From Oscillospiraceae bacterium (GTDB lineage Bacteria > Bacillota > Clostridia > Oscillospirales > Oscillospiraceae): a stretch of 36,537 nt of DNA. A program made the position numbers and the translations under genes. Under the pieces are notes generated by a model, which searched no databases, was not told the DNA's origin, and saw nothing but the letters and a program-made list of their open reading frames with translations. Below, one piece after another: positions 1 to 6,693 of this stretch (position 1 is the stretch's first letter; each line of letters opens with the position of its first letter). Location of the stretch: NCBI GenBank assembly GCA_015068155.1, contig SVLC01000017.1:1-36537 (forward strand). Direction: 5' to 3'.

Positions 1-942
1 TTCGATCTCCGCGATCAGCGCAGCGGTCAGTTCATTGGGATTATTTGCTTTTGCAATATCAAGATGGGTTTGGCATTTCTCCATGTCGCCCTCCTGCTTG
101 GCGATCAGCGCCATATAGGTGTTGACCACGGGGCAGGTGGGTTCGTTGAAGAATCCCTCATTGAGATAATCAACCATCATGTCGGTATCACCCATAGCCA
201 GCGCGCACATAGCCGCCAGCGCATATCCCCGCCCAGAAAAGGGATTTACCGCTATGCCGTTTTCCGCCGCTTCCAGCGCCACAGCGGGGTTGCCCAATTC
301 AAGCGCAAGCTGCGCCAGTTGCAAATGATAATCCAGCGCAAATTCTGCGCCGGTGATGGTTTCAAGCGGATTTGTATTAGGCGCGTAGCAGCGGAAGATC
401 TCGTCCTCCATGGCTTCCAGTTCGTTTTTAAGGGAATAAAGCTCCTTCACGCTTTTTTGTTTCCAATCGTAGAACGCATCCTCGGCGGGACAGTCAGGAT
501 TTTTCTTTGCCAGTTCGTAATGAATGTTTGCCTCCGCATCCTTTGCTTGCATACGGAGCAGCAGATATTGGCAGTACTCCGCGTATGCGCTTGCATAATT
601 AAGCGCGGCGATCTCCGTCCAATTATCAAGACGGTCACCGGACAGCTCAGACACCGTATTGCCCTCGCCCTTCAGCCACAGAATATTATCTACCGTATAT
701 CGCAGGGCGCAGACATGCGCTGCCGCAACGCTGTAATAGAACACTGCCTGGCGGTCATACATAGCCTCTGCCCGCTCGTCGCCCTTTTCAATCAGGAAGC
801 GAAACTCGGCCTTCAGATCATCATAGCCGGCAACAGCCTGGCCGGAACCTCCGGGACCCTGGGTCGGATCATCCTTGCCGCAAGCGCAAAGGCAGAGCGC
901 AAGGACAAGTACAAGCACAACCGTTAAGATTCGTTTTTTCAA
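1..942 (-). CDS. TPR-like lipoprotein (3' end cut by window edge)
   Basis: Partial gene; 314 codons are visible and the C-terminus lies beyond the left edge. The start is a TTG at 942: a GAGGAGG-type ribosome binding site lies about 8 bases upstream, and the nearby ATG is out of frame and stops after two codons. The protein begins MKKRILTVVLVLVLALCLCACG, a type II signal peptide with a lipobox ending at the lipidated Cys, followed by a Gly/Pro-rich linker. The rest is Ala-rich and helical; blocks such as ALELGNPAVALEAAENGIAVNP and the following ALAMGDTDMMVDYLNEG look like tetratricopeptide repeats. It is the last visible member of a lipoprotein series on this strand. An imperfect GC-rich inverted repeat lies in the 89-base gap upstream. 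Specific function unknown; probably a membrane-anchored scaffold or binding protein on the outer face. Confidence 0.8.
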   Translation of the reverse strand, partial: MKKRILTVVLVLVLALCLCACGKDDPTQGPGGSGQAVAGYDDLKAEFRFLIEKGDERAEAMYDRQAVFYYSVAAAHVCALRYTVDNILWLKGEGNTVSELSGDRLDNWTEIAALNYASAYAEYCQYLLLRMQAKDAEANIHYELAKKNPDCPAEDAFYDWKQKSVKELYSLKNELEAMEDEIFRCYAPNTNPLETITGAEFALDYHLQLAQLALELGNPAVALEAAENGIAVNPFSGRGYALAAMCALAMGDTDMMVDYLNEGFFNEPTCPVVNTYMALIAKQEGDMEKCQTHLDIAKANNPNELTAALIAEIE

Positions 943-1031
943 TTCATTGACCTCCTCTCACGGATTCAAAGCAAACGGACGGTGGCGGCTCGTTTTCACC
1001 GTCACCGCCCGTGGTGGTTTGGGGTTCGTTA

Positions 1032-1565
1032 TTATCTTTGAATAGTCATTTCGATATTGCTACCGTTGTCATAGTAGTTGATCTGTATGTAGGTCACAGT
1101 CTGACCGTCATCAAGTTTGATGTCGGGATAGTATTTCCAAGAGCAAGTGCCCTTTGCCATTGCGGTATCTGCAAAAGATGCTTTCTCCATATCCTTCTGC
1201 GTAGACGCAGTCTTGCATGCCGCAAAAAGTGTTTCGCCAAAGGAATCGTAGGTTTCGGAACCGCCGGGAACAAAGAATATCTTTACATTAGAGTAGCCGT
1301 TAGGGCTGGCGACGGATTGAATAGTCCAACCGTCGGGAAGAGTGATCTTAATACCGAAGTTTTCTTCTATAACCTTTTCCCAGTTATCTGCTGAAACATC
1401 CGCAATCGCATAGCTGTCGCCGCCATCGTTACCGCCCTGACCCGCGGTCTGAGAGGTACCGGGGTTGTTGCCTTCGCTGCCGGAAGGATTGTCGGTGTTC
1501 TCACCGCAAGCTGCCAGAGAGAAGATCATCATCAAAGCGATTAAAAGTGCAAATAGTCTTTTCAT
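1032..1565 (-). CDS. Small lipoprotein of unknown function
   Basis: 177 residues. A short signal peptide ends in the lipobox LAAC, so the mature N-terminus should be the lipidated Cys20 on the outer membrane surface. Residues about 21-50 form a low-complexity Asn/Gly/Ser linker. A compact globular domain follows, with an amphipathic pattern (GIKITLPDGWTIQSV, then TYIQINYYDNGSNIEMTIQR at the end) resembling domains that bind or display rather than catalyse; no catalytic motif is visible. It starts 15 bases after the stop of the 355-residue lipoprotein upstream, so the two should be co-transcribed. Its C-terminal half has the same general design (strand-rich, Tyr/Asp-rich) as the end of that upstream protein, suggesting distant duplication; this is inference from appearance only. 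Confidence 0.85.
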   Translation of the reverse strand: MKRLFALLIALMMIFSLAACGENTDNPSGSEGNNPGTSQTAGQGGNDGGDSYAIADVSADNWEKVIEENFGIKITLPDGWTIQSVASPNGYSNVKIFFVPGGSETYDSFGETLFAACKTASTQKDMEKASFADTAMAKGTCSWKYYPDIKLDDGQTVTYIQINYYDNGSNIEMTIQR

Positions 1566-1580
1566 CGTGCATCTCCTGAT

Positions 1581-2648
1581 TTAATACCAATTCTCAGTTC
1601 CGACTCTAACCGATACGAATTTATACTCGTTATCGTATTGTACAACTACCTCAATATTGTCTTTTGTATAGCGTTTGTAGTACGGCTCAGTTTCATCGGT
1701 GGTGCAAGTAAAGCCTGCCGACAGTAATTGCGATCCGTAAGCATCCGCATCGGCAGCGGTGGCTCCGTAATACTCAAATTCTGCGCCCCAATACTCTTTT
1801 ACAGTACCCGTTGGCGTGCCGGTCTGATAATCATATGGAATCTCGGTGTAATCATCGTCGCCTTCGCTATAGCACAACAGGTAGGTATCGCTCCACATTC
1901 TGTATCCTGCCTGCATCAGCGGAACGCCTTCCACGACCTTCGGCAGCTGATGATGAACGGGCATCGCATAGATTGTAAACCAAATGGTTCCGTCGCCTAC
2001 AAACACATGGTCATCGCCATAATCGCCGTTTTCCTGATAACTCATAAACACGTACAAATCTGTACTGTACGCGTGGAATTCGCCCTTAAATCTGGTTTCG
2101 CCTATGCTGTCATCTCGATTGTCATAGCAGGCAAAATTCGTTTCAAAGTCTGCCACAAGGGTAGTGAATGTATCCATCGTTCCGGTGAACATGACCATGT
2201 AATATTCCCACGGCTTTTCTTCGCCGTCGTAATCGTCACCGTAATCGATGGAAAGGGAGCCGGGAGGATTGCTTCCGTTCTTCTCATCCAGCTTGCCCAC
2301 ATATTCTGTTCTATCCACTTCCGTTACACTTGCCGGTTTTTCGGGAATTTTATCGGGAAGCACCGCGCTGTCCCAAATGCCATCCAGCTCCGCGCCGGAT
2401 CTGCTGGTATCCCATTGATCTTTATAAGGGCTGTTTGCGAACACGTTTTTGTAAATGTACTGTTCGGGATCGTAGGGATCATAATCCTCACCGGGCTTTT
2501 CCGGGGAGCCTCCACCGCCGCCGGAGCCGCCGCTATTCTGCAAGGTGCCGGGGGGATCCTTATCGGGATCGGTGGTGCTGTTATCTCCACAAGCGGCAAG
2601 GGACAAAAGCATCATTGCCGCCAGCAGAAAAGCAAGCATCTTTTTCAT
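1581..2648 (-). CDS. Acidic lipoprotein with Gly-rich linker
   Basis: 355 residues. The signal peptide ends LLSLAACG, giving a lipidated Cys near residue 20. A Gly/Ser/Pro stretch (GGSGGGGGS) at about 40-50 tethers an acidic, Tyr-rich ectodomain. The C-terminal 80 residues (EYYGATAADADAYGSQLLSAG onward) look like a small alpha/beta unit also found in other clostridial lipoproteins; I cannot name a family with confidence. The ribosome binding site AGGAG lies 8 bases before the ATG in the stretch AGGAGAATGAAAC. This same stretch, read on the plus strand, is a 13-base match to the target-binding loop of the IS110 bridge RNA nearby. Part of the lipoprotein operon; 29 bases separate it from the gene upstream. 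Confidence 0.85.
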   Translation of the reverse strand: MKKMLAFLLAAMMLLSLAACGDNSTTDPDKDPPGTLQNSGGSGGGGGSPEKPGEDYDPYDPEQYIYKNVFANSPYKDQWDTSRSGAELDGIWDSAVLPDKIPEKPASVTEVDRTEYVGKLDEKNGSNPPGSLSIDYGDDYDGEEKPWEYYMVMFTGTMDTFTTLVADFETNFACYDNRDDSIGETRFKGEFHAYSTDLYVFMSYQENGDYGDDHVFVGDGTIWFTIYAMPVHHQLPKVVEGVPLMQAGYRMWSDTYLLCYSEGDDDYTEIPYDYQTGTPTGTVKEYWGAEFEYYGATAADADAYGSQLLSAGFTCTTDETEPYYKRYTKDNIEVVVQYDNEYKFVSVRVGTENWY

Positions 2649-2677
2649 GTTTCATTCTCCTCTCATTTTTTAGTGAT

Positions 2678-3412
2678 TCACTCTGTCGGAGACGGTTCCT
2701 CCTCGCCGGTTACCACATCATCACCGGACGGGAATTGGATCTCATAGGGAGTTTCCAGCTTCTTGCAGGTAAATTCCGTGCTGCCGGAGCCTTCCGCGCC
2801 TGCGGAGGCGCCCAGCTTCCAGGAAAGACACATGCCGGTCTCAATATCGATGCAGAAGGTATACTCAAGTCCGTAGCCAAACAGACCCACAGAATAAGTA
2901 AACTTATCGCATTCTCTGCCGGCCACCTTTTCGCTGGACATTTTCATTGGGGTTCCTTCGAAGATTTTGTAATTACCAAGATAGCCGAAAAGCGAAACGG
3001 TATAAAGCGAGCAGCTTTCTTCCATCTGTTCCCGGGTAATGCCAGAATCTTCATACACCGTTTCCGTCTTGAGCCATTTGCCGTCTTCCTGCTTGGTGTA
3101 GGTCACGGCCTTGGTCTCGTCGGAGAAATCCACCATCATTTCCGTGCCGTCGCCGCAATAGTAAAACCCATTGGGGGTCTGTGCGTAGGTGATTTTTTCT
3201 GCGGTGGGTGTCTCGCCTGTTTCCAGATTGACGATGCTCATTTCAATGTAAACGCCGTCCTCTTCCCGCATTTTCCGGAGGTTTTCCTCCATCTGCTCGT
3301 AATCGTAGTTCATCTCCACCTTTTCACCGTCGCCCAAAAGCGCGGTCAGGTCGCACGCAGAAAGGGAAAGTAACATAACTGCCGCCAAAAGCAGAGTCAA
3401 AATCTTTTTCAT
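2678..3412 (-). CDS. Lipoprotein, LolA/outer-surface-like fold possible
   Basis: 244 residues from the ATG at 3412. A longer frame exists, but the internal ATG is chosen because the signal peptide MKKILTLLLAAVMLLSLSAC begins there and an AAGGAG site sits 8 bases upstream. After the lipobox, the body alternates strands with FYYCGDGTEMMVDFS and CDKFTYSVGLFGYGLEYTFCIDIETG, a pattern like beta-sheet half-barrel lipoproteins that report a treated polypeptide state; family assignment is uncertain. The C-terminus is acidic. Its ribosome binding site is the insertion point of the adjacent IS110 element: the first two bases of AAGGAG now come from the element, so the site still reads AAGGAG. Before insertion the gene would have begun 14 bases after the stop of the zinc-ribbon membrane protein gene. 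Confidence 0.85.
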   Translation of the reverse strand: MKKILTLLLAAVMLLSLSACDLTALLGDGEKVEMNYDYEQMEENLRKMREEDGVYIEMSIVNLETGETPTAEKITYAQTPNGFYYCGDGTEMMVDFSDETKAVTYTKQEDGKWLKTETVYEDSGITREQMEESCSLYTVSLFGYLGNYKIFEGTPMKMSSEKVAGRECDKFTYSVGLFGYGLEYTFCIDIETGMCLSWKLGASAGAEGSGSTEFTCKKLETPYEIQFPSGDDVVTGEEEPSPTE

Positions 3413-3427
3413 CCTCGATTCTCCTTG

Positions 3428-3433
3428 TATTAT
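3428..3433 (+). promoter_or_regulatory. -10 half of the IS circle-junction promoter
   Basis: TATTAT lies 2 bases inside the proposed left end. Its partner TTGACT (4940-4945) lies near the right end. If the ends are joined through one CT core, the spacing is exactly 17 bases, so a promoter would exist only in the circular form and would transcribe the bridge RNA and transposase. Confidence 0.6.
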
Positions 3434-3439
3434 AGAGTC

Positions 3440-3650
3440 GTAGTTTTTAGTGTCCCTCTCCAAGGACATATGCTACACTGTAAAGGATGCTGTGGATCGG
3501 TTTCATTCTCCTACCGCACGACGGTTCCCGAAAGGCTCCAACCACAGCTCTTTACAGTATTGTTAATCAGTTAGATACCGCCTGACGGTTTATGTGGAAC
3601 AAGGTTACAAGAGTAAAGTGTCCTGTGGAACCAGCATCAAATAAACATAC
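3440..3650 (+). ncRNA. Predicted IS110 bridge RNA
   Basis: IS110 elements encode a bridge RNA upstream of the transposase that pairs with target and donor DNA (established for IS621). Here three parts are visible. The first is a 5' hairpin TGTCC/GGACA (3451-3455/3464-3468). The second is a target-binding loop closed by CTGTAAAG + GCTGTGG (3478-3485, 3489-3495) pairing with CCACAGC + CTTTACAG (3542-3548, 3550-3557). The third is a donor loop region. Both loops carry the motif TACCGC-NN-GACGGTT (3512-3525; 3576-3589). Candidate guides: left target ATTCTCCT (3505-3512), right target GAAAG (3530-3534), left donor AGTTAG (3569-3574), right donor TACAAG (3606-3611). The 3' end is uncertain. Confidence 0.75.
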
Positions 3651-3664
3651 CGGAGGTATTCATT

Positions 3665-4840
3665 ATGATTTGTGTGGGTATCGATGTCGCCAAGGACAAG
3701 CACGACTGCTTCATCCTCAGCTCGGAAGGCGAAGTCCTAGCGGATGTGTTCACCATCCCAAACAACGCAGAGGGCTTTAGCGCACTTCTGCAAACCATTC
3801 GTAACTGCACTCGTCCGGCAGACAAAATAAAGGTAGGACTTGAGGCTACCGGACATTACAGCTACAACATTCTTGGGTTTCTTCTTGACTGCGGTCTGCC
3901 AACCTATGTCATAAACCCATTGCACACCAATCTCTACCGGAAAAGTCTGACCCTTCGAAAAACCAAGACTGACCGTGTTGATGCAAGAACCATTGCGACT
4001 ATGCTAATGTCTGATGTGGACCTCAAGTCCTACACAGACACATCATATCACAACGAGGAGCTAAAGTCACTAACCAGATACAGATTTGACAAAGTTCACG
4101 AAAGGGCGAAGTTGAAAACTTCTATTTCTAGATTGGTCAACATTCTGTTTCCGGAACTGGAAAAGTTGGTTTCAACACTCCATATGGCATCTGTTTATGC
4201 ACTCCTCAGCGAGTTTCCAGGCGCACACCAGATTGCGGCTGCACACCTGACTCACTTGAAGTCTGTGCTGTCTGACGCTTCTAAGGGGCGTTATGACCGC
4301 GACAAGGCTATTGAGATTCGAGATGCTGCAAGGAACTCTATTGGCTCCAGAATGCCTGCAAAGTCATTGGAATTGAAGCATACAATTCAGCTCATTCGTG
4401 AATTAGACGCAGAAATTGAAGAAATTGAAATCGAAATCAATTCCATAATGGATGAAATCCATTCTCCTATTACTACTATCCCGGGTATCGGTACTCGCAT
4501 GGGTGCTATGATCCTGGCAGAGATAGGAGACTTCTCAAACTTCGCTTCTGCTGATAAGATTTTGGCTTATGCCGGTCTGTCTCCATCTACGTATCAATCT
4601 GGCCAGCTTGCGAACTGTTACGCCCATATGGAGAAACGCGGCTCCAGATACCTTCGGTACGCCATTTTTAATGCAGCCAAATATGTCTGCAATTGGGATC
4701 CAACTTTTGCTGCCTATCTGGCTAGGAAACGCGCTGAAGGCAAGCATTACAATGTTGCTGTCTCCCATGCCGCCAAGAAACTCGTACGGCTGATATACGC
4801 CATGGAAATATCTGGACAGCCATATCGATCCCGCGTGTAA
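3665..4840 (+). CDS. IS110-family transposase (RNA-guided serine/DEDD recombinase)
   Basis: 391 residues, usual length. The N-terminal RuvC-like DEDD domain shows GIDVAKDKHD (Asp7), LEATGHY (Glu60) and KTDRVDARTIA (Asp103, Asp106). A central coiled region (about 120-260) follows. The C-terminal Tnp domain starts with the helix-hairpin-helix TIPGIGTRMGAMILAEIGDF and continues to AYAGLSPSTYQSG, where Ser312 is the likely catalytic serine, then HMEKRGSRYLRYAIFNAA. All key residues are present, so the enzyme may be active. It should act as a dimer/tetramer with the bridge RNA upstream to join element and target. The start is the ATG preceded by GGAGG. It runs opposite to the operon it interrupts. 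The IS110 rather than IS1111 subgroup is indicated by the long 5' non-coding end and the absence of terminal inverted repeats. Confidence 0.95.
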   Translation: MICVGIDVAKDKHDCFILSSEGEVLADVFTIPNNAEGFSALLQTIRNCTRPADKIKVGLEATGHYSYNILGFLLDCGLPTYVINPLHTNLYRKSLTLRKTKTDRVDARTIATMLMSDVDLKSYTDTSYHNEELKSLTRYRFDKVHERAKLKTSISRLVNILFPELEKLVSTLHMASVYALLSEFPGAHQIAAAHLTHLKSVLSDASKGRYDRDKAIEIRDAARNSIGSRMPAKSLELKHTIQLIRELDAEIEEIEIEINSIMDEIHSPITTIPGIGTRMGAMILAEIGDFSNFASADKILAYAGLSPSTYQSGQLANCYAHMEKRGSRYLRYAIFNAAKYVCNWDPTFAAYLARKRAEGKHYNVAVSHAAKKLVRLIYAMEISGQPYRSRV

Positions 4841-4939
4841 CAATCTCAACAACTTTTCGCAGAGCGCCGTCAACGACGCTCCTCTTGTCATGCCGTTTTG
4901 ACGGTAGTAACTTTTTCTGCAACATCCTCAGATTGGGGC

Positions 4940-4945
4940 TTGACT
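4940..4945 (+). promoter_or_regulatory. -35 half of the IS circle-junction promoter
   Basis: TTGACT sits 13 bases inside the proposed right end of the IS110 element. In the integrated form no matching -10 follows at the right distance for host transcription. Joined to the left end it lies 17 bases from TATTAT. This split arrangement is known for IS110 circles. Confidence 0.6.
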
Positions 4946-4961
4946 TTTAATAGTTAGTCTT

Positions 4962-6044
4962 TCATTCATGCAGCTTTGCGCCGCAGGCAGTGCAGAATGT
5001 TCCGCTGCGGGAATTCTTCGCGCCGCATTGGCTGCAGAACATAATATCCTCCCGAACTGACGGCTGCGGCACGACCTCAGGTTGTGTATCGGTGGGTTCC
5101 TGTGTATATTCCTGCGCGGATTCTTCCGCTGCCGCGGCAGGCATTTCCGCGTTTTCTTCTTTTCTCTTGTTAAACAGCTCCCGGAATTTTCCGGAAAGGC
5201 CGCATAGTTTCTCATAGAGATCAAATGTGATCTCGGTGGTCTGCGCCACTTCCATGTAGCCTGCCATGGTCTGGCAGAGAATAAAGCTATCCAGGAATGC
5301 AAATTTTACTACCCAGGTCAACAGGCAGGCGATGAGGAACGCCAGCAAGCCACTCCATGCAAACGCCCGGAACAGCAGACCCACGGGAATAAAAATAAGG
5401 ATCACCGTGATCACCACCGCCAGGACCACCTTCAGCATCGTCTTTGCCGCGTTGCCCAGCAGTTTCTTAATGTTCTGGGCATACACCACCACACCGTCGC
5501 AGGCGCTCTCAAAGGCACCCTGCTCGCTTTTGTAGAAGGTATAGCCCAGGCAGCATTCGTCTATGTATCCCAAAGAAAGCTCCACAAAGAATTTGGCCAG
5601 ATCCGCCACCTTATCCATACCGGGAAGAAAATCCAGGAAATCCGCCACCTTACCGATGCCCCGCTGGATCTGCTTGACGGCACCGGTTACCAGCTTATCT
5701 ACCGCAAAATAGATATTAGCGGTGGGGAAACGTTCTTTTACCTTGGCGATGCCATATTTTACCTGATTGGCAGGCACCTTTCCTGTGACGGCCGCTTCGG
5801 CGATAACCGAAATATGGCCGGCCTTTACCAGATAACCCAGGTAGTGCATTACAAAAAAGCGGACAACGCCAATGCTGCCGCACCACAGCAGGAAGCCTAC
5901 CACCAGGCCGCCGTCGCCAAACAGATAGCCGATGCCCAGGAAAAGGGCCATCAAAACGCCTAAGATCAGCACCATTGCGCCGCCCAGTACCAATTTTGCC
6001 AGGCTGAAGGGCAATGTTTTTCTAAATAATACGCCTGCTTTCAT
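4962..6044 (-). CDS. Multi-pass membrane protein with C-terminal zinc ribbon
   Basis: 360 residues. N-terminal hydrophobic segments lie at about 17-40 and 45-75. A central region (about 80-185) carries amphipathic stretches such as AVKQIQRGIGKVADFLDFLPG. Further membrane spans lie near 200-235 and 240-260. The tail is acidic, Glu/Ala/Pro-rich and disordered (about 295-330), and ends in a four-Cys ribbon, FCSQCGAKNSRSGTFCTACGAKL, similar to zinc_ribbon_2 tails. The membrane core resembles choline-transporter-like or generic eight-helix folds only loosely, so no function is claimed. The start is supported by AAGGAGG 7 bases upstream. It heads the lipoprotein operon; the IS110 insertion begins 2 bases past its stop codon. 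Confidence 0.85.
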   Translation of the reverse strand: MKAGVLFRKTLPFSLAKLVLGGAMVLILGVLMALFLGIGYLFGDGGLVVGFLLWCGSIGVVRFFVMHYLGYLVKAGHISVIAEAAVTGKVPANQVKYGIAKVKERFPTANIYFAVDKLVTGAVKQIQRGIGKVADFLDFLPGMDKVADLAKFFVELSLGYIDECCLGYTFYKSEQGAFESACDGVVVYAQNIKKLLGNAAKTMLKVVLAVVITVILIFIPVGLLFRAFAWSGLLAFLIACLLTWVVKFAFLDSFILCQTMAGYMEVAQTTEITFDLYEKLCGLSGKFRELFNKRKEENAEMPAAAAEESAQEYTQEPTDTQPEVVPQPSVREDIMFCSQCGAKNSRSGTFCTACGAKLHE

Positions 6045-6161
6045 TATTTTTCCTCCTTTTAATTCCGTTGCGGGTTATCTCGACAGAACGCTTCATGCCA
6101 AGACGCGCTACGACAGTTTTACGCAAGTAAACATATACAGCAAATCCAAGCGAAGCTCTCA

Positions 6162-6425
6162 TTAAAAATCCTTGTAGCGGATCAGCAACTGCATCCGGCT
6201 GTTGACCTGCAGTTTTTTATAGATATTTTTGCAATGGAAATGCACGGACGAATGAGAAATATACAGCTCCTTGGCGATCTGCGCCTGGGTTTTATCCGTC
6301 AGCAACCGAGCAAAAACATCCATTTCCCGCTTGGACAGCATCTTTAGTTCCGGATAACGATCCAGCAACCGCTTGTACTCCGCTTCCGCCAAGGCTATGT
6401 ACTCCAGAAATGTAAGTTTCTCCAT
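6162..6425 (-). CDS. Solo LuxR-type DNA-binding protein
   Basis: 87 residues, essentially only a C-terminal GerE/LuxR four-helix DNA-binding domain with about 25 helical residues ahead of it. The typical core is visible: LSKREMDVFARLLTDKTQAQI, then AKELYISHSSVHFHCKNIYKKLQV, which matches the usual LTxRExEVL...A..L.iS..TV..H...IykKL pattern. No receiver or ligand-binding domain is present, so activity must be set by its level or by a partner. The start has GGAGGG upstream. It is divergent from the larger LuxR-membrane protein gene, and the region between them holds two matching dyads, making mutual or shared regulation likely (inference). It lies upstream of the zinc-ribbon/lipoprotein operon on the same strand, 117 bases away, so it may drive that operon. 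Confidence 0.9.
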   Translation of the reverse strand: MEKLTFLEYIALAEAEYKRLLDRYPELKMLSKREMDVFARLLTDKTQAQIAKELYISHSSVHFHCKNIYKKLQVNSRMQLLIRYKDF

Positions 6426-6498
6426 CTTATCCCTCCCACTCTATTGTAAACCAACATCTGTTTTTTGTAACCTGCCTCATCGGGTGCATTTCTCTTTC

Positions 6499-6522
6499 AA
6501 AACTACCCGGATGGGTAGTTTT
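6499..6522. promoter_or_regulatory. Putative LuxR operator dyad 1
   Basis: Perfect palindrome with 10-base arms AAAACTACCC and GGGTAGTTTT around GGAT. The core CTACC-N6-GGTAG recurs at 6661-6676 with the same spacing. It sits 12 bases upstream of a -35 box, a typical activator position, between two divergent LuxR genes. Confidence 0.65.
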
Positions 6523-6534
6523 TATAAATCGCAC

Positions 6535-6563
6535 TTGGAAAGAGGCAAAGGATATGATACAAT
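6535..6563 (+). promoter_or_regulatory. Promoter for the LuxR-membrane protein gene
   Basis: TTGGAA, 17-base spacer, TACAAT, with a TG one base upstream of the -10 (extended -10). The -35 is weak, consistent with activation from the palindrome just upstream. Confidence 0.6.
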
Positions 6564-6579
6564 GAAGTCGAAAAAAGTA

Positions 6580-6644
6580 CCGATCACATGTTGATTTTAT
6601 CTCCCCAATCGGGTAAAATCTATCCCACGAAGGTGGGGTTTTTT
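6580..6644 (+). terminator. Leader terminator/attenuator upstream of the LuxR-membrane protein gene
   Basis: CCCAC-GAAG-GTGGG followed by a run of six T (6624-6644) is an intrinsic terminator located between the promoter at 6535-6563 and the gene start at 6694. A possible upstream pairing CCGAT (6580-6584) with ATCGG (6608-6612) precedes it. Most transcripts may stop after about 75 bases unless read-through is allowed. Confidence 0.5.
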
Positions 6645-6660
6645 ACAAAACAAGCAAAAA

Positions 6661-6676
6661 CTACCCGTTTAGGTAG
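6661..6676. promoter_or_regulatory. Putative LuxR operator dyad 2
   Basis: CTACC-CGTTTA-GGTAG, identical half-sites and spacing to dyad 1 at 6503-6518. It lies between the leader terminator and the start codon of the 6694 gene, where binding could repress or act on a second start. Confidence 0.6.
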
Positions 6677-6693
6677 CAGAAAGGCGGAAAATT

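Larger units (their letters stand above)
3426..4958 (+). mobile_element. IS110-family insertion sequence, about 1.53 kb
   Basis: The element comprises a left end of about 240 bases holding a predicted bridge RNA, one transposase gene (3665-4840) and a right end of about 118 bases. Boundaries are inferred. A CT dinucleotide flanks both ends (3424-3425 and 4959-4960). Removing the element with one CT restores a 14-base intergenic gap between two tandem genes. In the predicted circle the junction creates TTGACT, 17 bases, TATTAT. No terminal inverted repeats are evident, as expected for this family. The shared bases are really CTT, so the core could be shifted by one. Confidence 0.8.

Noticed and set aside
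3592..3780. Short frame starting in the IS left end
   Set aside because: It overlaps the predicted bridge RNA and the transposase start in another frame, with no protein family likeness.
6562..6594. Ten-codon leader peptide starting at an ATG just after the -10 box
   Set aside because: Its ATG overlaps the promoter region and would lie before or at the transcript start, so it is unlikely to be translated.
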